Shown one piece after another: positions 25,901 through 36,375 of a stretch of DNA of 64,000 nucleotides (position 1 is its first letter; each line of letters opens with the position of its first letter). This DNA comes from Mesaphorura yosii (lineage: Eukaryota; Arthropoda; Collembola; Poduromorpha; Tullbergiidae), in assembly GCA_009869945.1 (NCBI GenBank), contig WIXG01000276.1:43308-107307 (forward strand), read 5' to 3'. The position numbers and the translations under genes are program-made. The notes beneath the pieces were generated by a model. The model was not told where the DNA came from. It worked only from the letters and a program-made list of their open reading frames with translations, and searched no databases.

Positions 25901-26056
25901 TGCTGTGAAACACCGTCGAAGGTGACAGTGGCAGCATATTGCTTGATAGTGATGATGAGGCAGTGCCGGTACCACCACTGATGACCTGTTCTCCAGTGCC
26001 CTCAAACGTAGCGTGTGAAAGTACTTGGCTTTCTCCAGCACATGCTTACGAATCAT
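22988..26056 (-). CDS. GFM2: Mitochondrial elongation factor G2 / ribosome-releasing factor 2
   Basis: Nine exons (26056-25507, 25417-25332, 25258-25084, 24994-24754, 24681-24396, 24314-24141, 24075-23973, 23857-23472, 23392-22988) give 801 residues. The N-terminal 80 residues are basic and low in acid, a mitochondrial presequence. G domain: [15 protein letters not shown] (about 89-103), [24 protein letters not shown]. Domain II and EF-G C-terminal domains follow, with [14 protein letters not shown] and [20 protein letters not shown]. The [21 protein letters not shown] type switch region is that of EF-G. The gapped C-terminal half, with a linker of Gly and Lys ([13 protein letters not shown]), looks like GFM2, which acts with mitochondrial RRF in ribosome recycling, rather than GFM1. 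A leader exon ends near 26164. Start 26056 is the first ATG in frame. Confidence 0.9.
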
Positions 26057-26897
26057 CGGAAGCAACAAAGCAAGATCGGTCTGAAAGCTGAAATATCACA
26101 GTAATGAACTTAATTATATAACTTAAGCCGGATCATTGGATGCTGTAATCTTTACCCACTTACCCTTTAGCTCGACAGTTTTCTAGATAAGCGTGAAATT
26201 ATCGTCTTTACCGGTCTTTTCCAAGATTTCTGGAATGAGGATACAGGTCGAAAAACTAAATACAACATTACCGCATTTCAGAGAAATCTTGAATTTTTTT
26301 AAACGGCAAGGATTACGATTCATGAACAAAGCGTAGCACATGTTGGAAAGAGAAATTATTTAAACCTCTGGGTTAAAGTACACTTGTCCAGGAGTTTGGA
26401 CTGACTCCATCGTCTCGCCTTCCTGGTTCTTTACCGTATAATAAGCCGTCCGTCGTGTGAGTTCACTAGCAATTCATCCACGCCTTTAAAAAGTTCATAA
26501 CACCTTGTTCCTCCGAGGTTAACTTCCACTTGAAAACTTGCCATATTAGTCGAGTACCACCTGAAGAAACTCGAGGAATTGAAGAATTTTTGACAAAAGG
26601 ACAAAAATAGCAATATTGACAGTGAGGTAAGTCGCTGTGGGATGCGCATAATCCCGAAATGTACGAGACCCTACGTCTAAAATAGGACACAAACGCGTCG
26701 GGTGAAATTAACAATGACCAGTTGAGTGAGCCCCTTGACTTCCCACCAGACTCACATTCTCATTCCAGTCCCTGTCTCTTGAACAACTCTGCCACTTTAT
26801 CCATTTCCTCTTCCTTTTTTTTCATTTCAGCCGTGAACAAGCAGAGACCAGACGCGACGAATTCAACCAACACTTTAAGGACTTCAAAGACAGAGTC
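26057..26897. promoter_or_regulatory. Divergent region between GFM2 and the coiled-coil orphan
   Basis: This contains the GFM2 leader exon (minus strand, ending near 26164) and a probable plus-strand leader exon ending at a strong donor (GAG|GTAAGT, about 26636). An acceptor with a long pyrimidine tract near 26830 precedes the orphan's ATG. Confidence 0.5.
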
Positions 26898-27271
26898 ATG
26901 GCTGCATTAAGTAGAGTTGATGTGAGTGAGGAAGACAAGCAAAAAATCTGGGGATACACTGGGTTAATAGAGGTGCTCCAAAAACTGATCCTAGAGATGG
27001 AAACCGAGGCGGATCGGATGAAATTAATGGATGAGTTAAACGCGAATATGGATAAGTTGAAGGAGGTATACTCCTGTATTACTGGACGACAACTTCATTT
27101 TGGTAAGTACACCCACACTGACCCACACGCCTGAAAGTATACAAAACCTGAGACTTCGAAGTCGTCATGCGGTCTGTGTGCTCCTCGTCTTAATCTGAGT
27201 TTTGTTTTCTTGATTTGAAGGTGTATGAAGACCCGATTATGATGAAATCTCGACACGACTGGCACGAATAA
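26898..27271 (+). CDS. Short coiled-coil protein, unrecognised (81 residues)
   Basis: Two exons (26898-27102 and 27231-27271) give 81 residues beginning MAALSRVDVSEEDKQKIWGY. Residues about 20-65 form an amphipathic helix with heptad character (LIEVLQKLILEMETEADRMK and so on) followed by a short conserved-looking tail ending RHDWHE. The ATG is the first one in the spliced leader and has a good context (GTCATGG). Two tandem acceptors ten bases apart (27220 and 27230) are available. Only the second keeps a long reading frame; the first would stop at once after HFGV. No family is recognised. A small complex subunit is a reasonable guess, not a conclusion. Confidence 0.55.
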
Positions 27272-27916
27272 TGGCAACTCTAATTGTATTCTAATTAATT
27301 AAATTAGATTAGACTTTTTCGTACAATGTATTCTTCATTGTAATGTGTAATTTGATTTTGAAGCGTGAAGATTTATGCGCGAAAAATTAAAGTTAAATTG
27401 ATCAAAGCTGCATTTCACCATCTCGTCTCACGTTTCATTAACATTTAATTTTCCAAATACATTACGCAACTTGTATCAGGTCAAGGAGTCCCTTCATCTA
27501 GCTCCTTTGCCTCGATCCCAACAGTCGACTACGGCTCCTTTCGTGCCCACCTTGTTCCCCCTTCTCCTGTACTTCGGTTGCTTCCCCGCATTCTTCCTAT
27601 CCTTATGCCAAGTCCTTGCCTTTTGGATTTGTGTTCCATTTTCCTCATAGGCATTTGTAATGAATAGGTTTTGGTGTGCCGTTGAAAGCGAGAGCTGAAC
27701 TACAAATCAAATTTCACGACATGACAACAAACACATTTATTTAATACTTAATCATCAAAGTACATTGTAATGTTAACTTGTAGTGTAGTGCTAATTAAAA
27801 GGTGTGGGTTGGCTGAATGAGTATATCCATTAGAATATCAATACAAGTACGAATACGGCAATACGGGTAGGTTTAGTTGCAATATACAAGTTAAGCTACC
27901 AATTTAGCCTTAACAT
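27272..27916. other. Intergenic, 3' ends of the coiled-coil orphan and TOP2
   Basis: The stretch lies between convergent genes and holds no supported coding frame. Only AT-rich 3' UTR-like sequence is visible. Confidence 0.5.
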
Positions 27917-30900
27917 TTAGCTACTTCCGAAACTTCTGCCTGAATCATCGCTGAACTTATCATCATCGGAATCATCAACCTTCCATTTCTTCGGGGCGGC
28001 CGCTGCTGCCCGCTGAGTTCGGGGTCGTGCTGGCTCCGCATCCATCTTCATATCCGGTTCACTGTCGATATCAAACAGTTCGTCTTCGTCGCTAGACACG
28101 GCCTTCTTCGGCTTCTTCTTCGGGGCAGCAGCGCCTTCTCTCTTCGATTTGGGGGCGGGCTTCGACTTCGATGACTTTTTGACCTCGACTTTGAAATCGC
28201 TGTCGCTGCCGCTGCCGTCGCTGTCCGAGAAAACCTTTTTCTTTTTGGGTGCTGCTTCCTTCTTCGATTTCGGCGCTGGCGCCGCCTTCTTTGTTGCTGG
28301 CGCTGGAGCGCTCTTCTTCGGCGGAGGCGTAGGATTCAAGTTGTCATCGCTCAACATGTACGGGTCGTCATCGCTGTCAGATGCTGCGTATGGCTTCGAT
28401 TTCTTCTGCTCTACAGGAACCGGCTTGGACTTTGACTCCTTTTTCTCCGAAGCCTCCGGCTGGTTGTTACCTGCCAACTTTGCCTGCAAATCATCGAAGC
28501 TAAAGTCCTTCCTTTCCGCTGCCAGCGGTTCATCCTCGCTGTCAGAAATGCCTATTGTCGCCGTTGGTTTACTCGCAGCCGCTGCTGGTGCTTTCTTGGT
28601 CGCTGCGCCGCCGCCGAAGTCGCTGTCACTGTCATCATCAGAATTGTCCACCCTTGGCTTTCGAGCAGCTGATGCAGGCGCCCTCTTCGCTGGTGCCCGT
28701 ACGACCTCGCCGCCAAAGTCGCTTTCGCTGTCAGAACTGCCTGCCCTTGGCTTTCTTGATACTGGCGCTGCCTTCTTCGCCGGCTTGCCACCATCAAAGT
28801 CGGAATCACTGTCGCTGTCATCGTCCAGCTCCACTTCTTCACTGCTTTCGCTTCCTGATGAAGTGTCCCAGGGATTCTTCTTTTTCTTTTTCTTCTCGCC
28901 GGACTCCTTCTTCTTAAAAATCAGTTTCGTCTGTTTCAACCCGTCACCAGCGCTCTTGCTTTTGGCGGGCTTTGCAGCCTTATCAGCCTTTGCCGCTGCT
29001 GGCTTCGGCTTTGAAGTACCGGCGGTAGGTTTCTTTTCTTTTTCTTCTCCTGCGTCACCGGAACTGTTTAGGACGTCAAGCAGCGAGTCGTTCTTCCCAA
29101 CCATTTTGTCAAACTCATCCTCTTCATCTTCAGGCTCGACCTTCATGTCGAGCTTCTTCCTTCCTCCTTTGCCCTTGCCTTTGTTTTCCTTCGCTTTATC
29201 AGCAGCCTCGAATTTTTTAAGTAATTCGTCGATTCTTGGTTCGACCCGTTGTCCCATCGGCGATGGCCCGGCGGCAATTTCGGCTTTTCTGCTGAATCCC
29301 TTCTTTGTGATGATTTTCTTCTTAACGATGTTGTTGGCTTCTTCTTCCTCGCGTTCGACTTCATTGAGCATTTTTCGTAAAGTCTTCAGATCGTCAGTGT
29401 ACAAATCAGCAGGCGTCTTCTTTTTAAGGGTTTCGAGTTCCTGAAGTTTGTTGTCACGCTCTTTCAGCAACGCTTCCTTCTTTTCGAGAGTAAGATTCAA
29501 GATCTGCAGGTGAAGAAGGTAGTCGTAGTCTTTGCCTTCTTCTGCTGCGCCATTTTCCTCAATCTCACCAACATTCTCTTCGTCCATTTGCAATTGTTGT
29601 GACACACGAGCCTTCCAAGCCTTCACAGGATCTGAATCGTATTTTGCTCTGAACAGTTCCTCGACCATAACCTTCTTCTTTTTGTTTTCGACCGTTATTT
29701 TACCGTCGCACTTTTCCAGGATGAAGCGGGCTTGATTACTCAGCTTCGCCGCTTCAGCAGTCAAGCAGCCGAGCAGGAATTCCTTCCTCTTTGAATACAT
29801 TTTCAACCTTAGCTCGAAGAATTCGTGCAGAATTTCACTAACGCTTTCATACTTCTTCAAACAACCATTCTTGTCAAACAGGACCATTGAAGTCAGATTC
29901 AAGTTGGTTTGAAGCTTGAAAACTTTGTGAAATCCCTGATTCTCAAACTTGCTGAGCGTATCGGGCTTCATTTGGATTACAAACTTGACGGTGACGTCGG
30001 TGTGGTATTCTTTGTAGTCAGTGATTACGGCCGTGACCTTTTCTGTGCCAGTGGCCATTGGTTCGATGAGATTTTCTTTGTATGTTTGTGTCCATGTGCC
30101 GATGGGCAATTCGGTCACTTCTATCTTGTCTTCGGAAAGAACGCTAATTTCACCGTTTGCGACGTACTTCTGGCTTGAAATTTCAAGAATCTCGCCACGG
30201 AAGCCTGAGAAATAAAGTTCACTAATTGGTCAAATCGAATGAACATTTATAAAACCCAAATGCAAAAATGCATTGCAATTTCCATACCTTTGTACCAAGG
30301 ACGCATGTGCTCGGGCTCATCTCCACGAATCATTCTTTCCAAGTTGTCAATGATGTCTCTTGGGTTGAAGTTGGGAACCTTCGTCATCCATCCCGTGCCA
30401 ATGCCGTCAGCGCCGTTGACCAACACCATCGGAATAATCGGGCAATACCATTCTGGTTCGATCTTTTGGTTGTCATCGAACTGTGGTTTCAAGATCGGGT
30501 CATCGTGCACGTTGAAGATCACTCGTGCGAGTGGGCTCAGTTTTGTGAAAATGTAACGAGGAGACGCAGCATCTTTTCCACCCATCAGCCTCGTTCCAAA
30601 CTGTCCAATCGGTTGCAGGAGATTGATGTTGTTGGATCCGACGTAGTTTTGGGCCAAGTTGATGATTGTGGACATGAGCGACGCTTCGCCGTGATGGTAT
30701 GCGGACTGCTCACCGACGGAACCTGCCAGTTGTGCCACCTTCACCTCTCGCTTGTCATTTCTCTTGAAGCAAGTAAACAAAACTTTGCGTTGTCCAGGCT
30801 TGAGCCCGTCGACCAATGAAGGAATTGACCGCTCGTTATCCAAGTTACTGAACAGCACGAGTTCTTTGTTGATGAAGTCGCTGTACGTCAAGGAACGCAC

Positions 30901-33713
30901 ATTTTTGCTATAGATGATGTCTTCCGCGATTCCCATTTCGGCCCTCTGCTTTGTATTCTCCATCCAACTTGTGAGCCAGTCTTTTCGCTGATCGACACAC
31001 TTCTTGCTGAATGCCATCGTAATGTTCTCATCGTCCTTCTGACCTTCGTACCTGAACTTGATTCGATGGCGCCCAATGTCAGTGAAGTACTCCTTCGCTT
31101 CCTTCGACGTGGAAGTACCCAACCCTTTGTAGTACTTGATATGGTATGTTTTCCAGTTTGGGGTTTCTTTCTTCCACTCCTCGAACTCAGGAATGGAAAA
31201 GAAGGAATTACTCGTGTCGCCTTTATTTGCTTTCACGATTGGAGTGATGAATTCTTCCATGAAGTTCATCTTGAGAAGATCCGGCCAATTGTGGTGGATG
31301 AAGTTTATGATGAGACCTTTAATGTGCGAACCGTCGTGATCCTGATCTGTCATTATCATCAGTTTTCCGTAACGGAGTGTCTTCATGTCCTCAATCGTCC
31401 TGTATTTTCGTTTGTACTGAAGTCCCAAGATTTTTACGAGTGCATTGATTTCAGCGTTTTCCATAATCTGCAGGAAAGGAAAAGGCCAAGCCAAGAATTT
31501 ATATAAATGTTAGCCAATGTATAAGTGATTTTGTCTTGTTTGCAGTGAATGTTCGCGTCAAACTCACCTGCTTAGTAGAAGCTTCACGAACATTTAACAG
31601 TTTACCACGCAATGGAAAAACTCCGTATTTGTCTCTTCCTACAACGCCGAGACCAGCAACGACGATTGTTTTTGCTGAGTCTCCTTCTGTGAGAAGGAGA
31701 GTGCACTCCATCGAATTCTTTGTACCGGCATCGTTTGCGTCTTCCAACTTCGGAAGCCCTGAAAAATTAACAATGGAAGCGATTATTTGGTGTCTTCACT
31801 CTTCACTAGTTGAAAAACATAAATTTTCAAGATTTCGCCGCGTAAATCTTACCTTTTACTTTATTCTGCTTCCTGCCAGCGGATGTTTTGTTCAGCAAGC
31901 TTTCCGCCTTGAATTTTGCCCAGCTAAGTACGTTTTCAACAATGCCAGACTTGGCGACCTTTGTGTAGAACGCCTCTGGCAGTTGGCATTTAGACCTGTA
32001 ATTGCAAGCGTATTGTTTAATTTCATACTCAATGTCCTTCAGGGTCGTTCGCCTGTAATGTAGACATGGGCTTGGCTAAAACTTACCCAAACAAACGCGC
32101 TTGAAGTGTCATGTTTTCTTTGGTTTGTGAGTCGAACGTCGGATTTTCAATTAGACAGTTCACAAACAGCCACAAATGATTCCTAACTTGGAAAGGCTTA
32201 ATCTCAATCCCGTTCTTATTCTTCTTTTTAATTGTCTCCGTGAGATTCTTCACCACCATGTCCGAAACGTAGTCAACATGTCTTCCACCCTGAGGACGAG
32301 CAGCAATTATTTAAAAACTGAGCTTAAATATTAACTTTGACTTCTTTGACAGAACTTACCTTTGTAGTGGCGATGCTATTTACGAATGAAATTTGTTGAA
32401 ACCCATTTTCCGAAGCAGCGACAGCAACCTCCCATCGATCACTAACTGCTTCATGTGTGAATTTTATGGGGTTGCCTGCGTCGTCCACTCGATCCTTCAA
32501 GAAGAGGTCCACATAGTCCTTGAAATTTTTCACCTGCAAGAATTTGGAGTAAGTCAAGAGCTCTCAACTTGAGATGACGATAAGATAAAGATAAGGTGAA
32601 GACTTACGGGTACTCGTTTCCCATTCAGCTGCACTTTTACGCCCCGGGTTGATGCGGCTACATCGTACGCTCGCCTGCTGAAGAGGGCAACGATGTCGTT
32701 GTCCAAGGCTTGCATCTTGAACTTGGCCAAGTCGGGTGAGAATGTTATTCTTGTGTAATCTTCTCCAGCCGATTCTTTGATCTTGGGCTCAGTCGTTTTC
32801 AACATGTTTTTCTCCCAAACCTGCAAACAGAAAACAACTCTTACATTTCTCTTCACAGATTTTAGAGCCGAATTTTGCTTTACCTGCTTGAATTTCTTCT
32901 TTGACTTTTTATGTGCAGTTTCCACAATGAATTTAGTGCTGAAAACGTTGCACAGCTTCGCACCGTAGCCGTTTCTCCCACCAGTAACCTTCTTCTCGTC
33001 ATCGTTAAAGTTCGACGATGTGAGCAGGTGACCAAAGATCATTGTGGGAACAAACATCTTCTCACCCTTGTGCTCGACCACAGGAATTCCAGTTCCATTG
33101 TTCCAGATGGAGATTTCATTGTTTTCCCTGTAAAGTGAAATCGTTTATCATAGTTAAACTTAAACACAGTGTCGCCGAACAAAATGAACTCAACAAGTCA
33201 TTTAACATGTCGACTTACTGGTCAATGTCGATTTTGATCAAATCCATGTTCTTATCTCTTTGTTTGTTGTCCGCCGCATTCACGAGAATCTCATCGAATA
33301 TTTTGTACAACCCAGGAACGTATGTGATGTTCTTTTGAACCATCTTCTCGTCTTCAAATACCCACATTTGCTCCGTGACTGGCTCGACAGAACCTGAAAA
33401 CAGAAGATTCAAGTCTTAGCTTTGATGAACCGGCATAATTACTTCAGTAATTTCAATCCTCTTACCGATATAAGTGTCAGGTCGCAAAAGAATGTGCTCC
33501 AACTGAGTCTTCTTCTGATAGATTTGCTCAATAGCCACTTTGGATTTCTTCGGGGCTGGAGGAGAACCCTCCACCACGTTGCCGTTGGTGGCCATGCCTG
33601 AGAACGTCTGAAATATAACCAAAATGAAATGCAACAATTAGAACTCTACCTGCCAAAGAGCAAATGCCTATTAAGTTAAGAATCCTGCGCTGCAATCCTA
33701 CCAAACGAGTCAT
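27917..33713 (-). CDS. TOP2: DNA topoisomerase II
   Basis: Eleven exons (33713-33702, 33607-33466, 33393-33219, 33127-32884, 32820-32608, 32533-32360, 32289-32087, 31995-31853, 31758-31568, 31467-30288, 30204-27917) give 1654 residues. The GHKL ATPase is shown by EILVNAADNK and GGRNGYGAKL. The transducer has QISFVNSIATTKGGRHVDYV. The TOPRIM domain has TEGDSAKTIVVAGL, PLRGKLLNVREA and the metal site MTDQDHDGSHIKG. The catalytic Tyr is in DAASPRYIFTKLSPLARVIF, near residue 803 as in other metazoan TOP2. The C-terminal 400 residues are charged repeats of acidic Ser-Asp blocks and Lys/Pro/Ala blocks. The first coding exon is only MTRL, joined in frame to the next exon via the acceptor TATATTTCAG; a second in-frame Met (MATNGNVV) follows. 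It is divergent from LENG1. There is one TOP2 gene here and no sign of alpha/beta status. Confidence 0.97.
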
Positions 33714-34752
33714 GATGCTGGCAATAAAGCGAACTGGCGCAGGCACTGAATGCAGTTAAAGTTACGCAAGTTACGCTAAATTTTAATTAGTCAAATGACT
33801 GAATAGCAATAATGATGATACAACCTAAACTGAAGACACATCTCAAACTAAACTTAAAGTCTAGGGAATCAGAAACATGCGCCGCAATGATTGACTCGTT
33901 GTTGTTTTGTTTGTTACCTGTTGGAAACAGCCGAGAGTGTTCTTAACAATTGCTAGCCTTGAACATTGTGGCGTTGGTAACAGGATTCTTAGGGCCATTA
34001 TCAGTTACCAATGCGAAGAAAGAGAGGGCCATGGCTCCGGCTTCTCCTTTCATATTTCACCGAACGCTAACATTAGAACTCTTGTACATCTTGAATGAAA
34101 ATGGCATTGACAGACTGCTAATTAATAGATAAATTACCAAATGAGCCCTAATTAATTAGTCGGAAAACACTTCCTAATCACCCCTCAGCACAACCACGCG
34201 CGCTTCTAGCAATGATTTCGTACTTACCTCTCTTATCAAAGCGGTTCTTTGCCCTGAGCCTGAGATTTATGTATCAACCATTAAAACAAGAGCCAAATCA
34301 GCAATCAGCAATTAATTAAAAGAAACGCTCACAGAATGCTTAAAACGAGTAAAACAATTAAATATTAACGAATCGGCTCGCGGCACCAGAACACCGAACG
34401 CCGAGCTCGACAGGTAAATTGATTGACGCTTCTAGGAAAGAGACTGAAACTGACAACGGACACAGAGCGCTTTTACTTTGACGGTGAAACGAAAAGTAAA
34501 GAACAAGCCAAGAAAAGAGCCGTGAATTGGCTTACGCGCCGCACATGAGCACAAAAAATTAACCAGGCGCGAGTTTAAATACATGAAAGTATGGACGAAA
34601 ACGAATTCGTCCAACAAACCACAGAATTTTTACAGTGAATTCTAATTTCTAACTAGAGTTCGGTCATGGTCATTCGGATAACGGGCTAATCTCGTCATTC
34701 TGAACGTTTTGTGGCTTGGTCGACTCACCCACTAGCTGGATTACCTGCAAAA
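33714..34752. promoter_or_regulatory. Divergent intergenic region of TOP2 and LENG1
   Basis: The 1.04 kb between the TOP2 and LENG1 start codons holds both promoters. No coding frame or specific element is supported. Confidence 0.4.
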
Positions 34753-36090
34753 ATGAATATTTTACCACACAAAAGGTACGTAAATCAGTTAATTACGTCT
34801 AACGCCTGAATTCATGCCTACATTTTCTTATCTTATCCTGTAGTTGGCATGTCCGGACGAAGAAGAACATTGCGAGGGTACGCAAAGATGAAGCAAAGGC
34901 AGCAGAGGAAGAAAAGGAAAAGCAACGGCGAATTGCGTTGGCTGTAAGTGAAATCATTGTCATTACACTATCTCTCATAGCACGTCTGACCTCTTTAAGC
35001 CGCATTGACATCGATGTTTCCCAATTTTTAGGTCCAAGAAGATCGGACACGGTTTCTAAGAGAAAGAGCAGTACAGCGTTTGGGAGCTCCCGTGCCTGGC
35101 GGTGGCAGCCAGCTGGAAGAAGATAACGGCGAGGCTGGAGCAGCAGGCCCTGCAGCAGATCAACCTGCCCTGACCCTGACGGACCTGGATTTGACTCAAC
35201 AAAACGGGCATATCAACTTTTTTCAGGAAATCGAGGAGGGTACGAAGCTTGACGGCGCCGCAAACAAGGAGCACGAAGAAGAGAAGAAGAAAGAGCAAGA
35301 AGAGTACGAGAAGAAAATCGGGTATTTGGTGTATTTGGGGCAAAATAGTTTGGAGCATTCGAAAGATAAAATGTGGTATGAAAAAATTGATCGCGGAAAA
35401 CCAAGAGCATCAACATCGACGGCCACGCCCGACACCAGCGCCCAAAAAGATCAGGAGCTCGCGGATATGAAATTGGCGAAGCTGAAAGACTTCCAAGATC
35501 CACTCAAAGACATTAGAAAATATCTGTCGACACCGGGGCTCAAATCGGAAAAGGACGCAAAAAAGACGAGCAGTCAAGTTACTGTAGCCAAACGGAAAAT
35601 TTCAGTTCCAGAAATCGAACCGCCAGTGTCAGTCGCTAAAAAGAAGCCAAGAAAAGATAAGAAGAAGCATAAAGAGAAAAAGCACAAATCCAAATCCAAG
35701 AAGCATTCTAAGCATAAGAAAAAGAAGTCAAAGATGCAAGACAATTCCGATTCGAGGAGTTCGGGTTCAGAAGACTCAGAATCCGAGGACGAAGTTGACG
35801 AACAGGAGCTGAAAAAGAAGCAAAAGCTCGAGCAACTTCGCGCCGAAAGGCTGGAAAGGGAAAGAATCGAAAGGAGAAAGGCCCAGGCGTTGTTGGAGGC
35901 AATTAAAAACCCTGGCGGTAGCGGAGCCGCCGCGGGCGCGGCTGGAAAGTCGGCGTCAGCTTCGGAGAAAGACGCGGACGTGAACGGTGGCGGGGGACGC
36001 GGACGGCACCCGCAACTATTTCCAATCGCTAAGCAAAAGTACAACTCGCAATTTAATCCGCATTTGGCTCGTCAGAACTTCGATAACTAA
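34753..36090 (+). CDS. LENG1: LENG1-like protein (leukocyte receptor cluster member 1 homologue)
   Basis: Three exons (34753-34775, 34844-34943, 35032-36090) give about 393 residues. The N-terminus [20 protein letters not shown] with following [17 protein letters not shown] and RTRFLRERA is the CIR-type motif of LENG1. [11 protein letters not shown] is the conserved middle motif, and [11 protein letters not shown] is the conserved C-terminal motif. Between them lies a Lys/Glu/Ser-rich region ([20 protein letters not shown]) longer than in human LENG1 (about 264 residues). The family is nuclear, of poorly known function, with links to the spliceosome; a nuclear role is inferred. AATAAA is at 36174-36179. 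Confidence 0.93.
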
Positions 36091-36375
36091 TTTATTCGCT
36101 TGATAGCTAATTAATTTGTAAGGTCTCTCGTGTATTTTGTTTACATAACATCACTGCCGTTAATTTCGTTGAAAATAAATCGTTTATTTGGACACGAAGC
36201 CAGAAAAGTTCCACTGAAATTACGACCGAAATTCCGTAACCGCTGGCCGGATTCTTCTAATAATTCCGAATAATTATTGAGGGCGTCAACTAATTTTTGT
36301 AATTAACTGCATGAGAACTTGGCAGCTTTTTTTTCAAAAAGGAATTCTCAAGCATAAGTCTGCAGCATTCGCAGA
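36091..36375. other. Short intergenic gap
   Basis: This 285-base gap between two plus-strand genes contains the LENG1 polyadenylation signal (36174-36179) and, by position, the promoter of the next gene. Nothing else is seen. Confidence 0.5.

Noticed and set aside
26431-26571. Minus-strand frame following a good acceptor, encoding MASFQVEVNLGGTRCYELFK and a short tail
   Set aside because: The acceptor-like sequence and Met context look good, but no upstream exon or convincing continuation is found. A 38-base gap would be needed to join a second frame ending QVYFNPEV, which is too short for an intron. It overlaps the leader of the plus-strand orphan. Left out as a gene.
28149-29444. Long open frame on the plus strand (431 residues) rich in Ser, Phe and Leu
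   Set aside because: It is the reverse complement of the repetitive, charged C-terminal domain of TOP2, where Lys/Asp codons read as Phe/Leu/Ser. No independent splice or protein signal.
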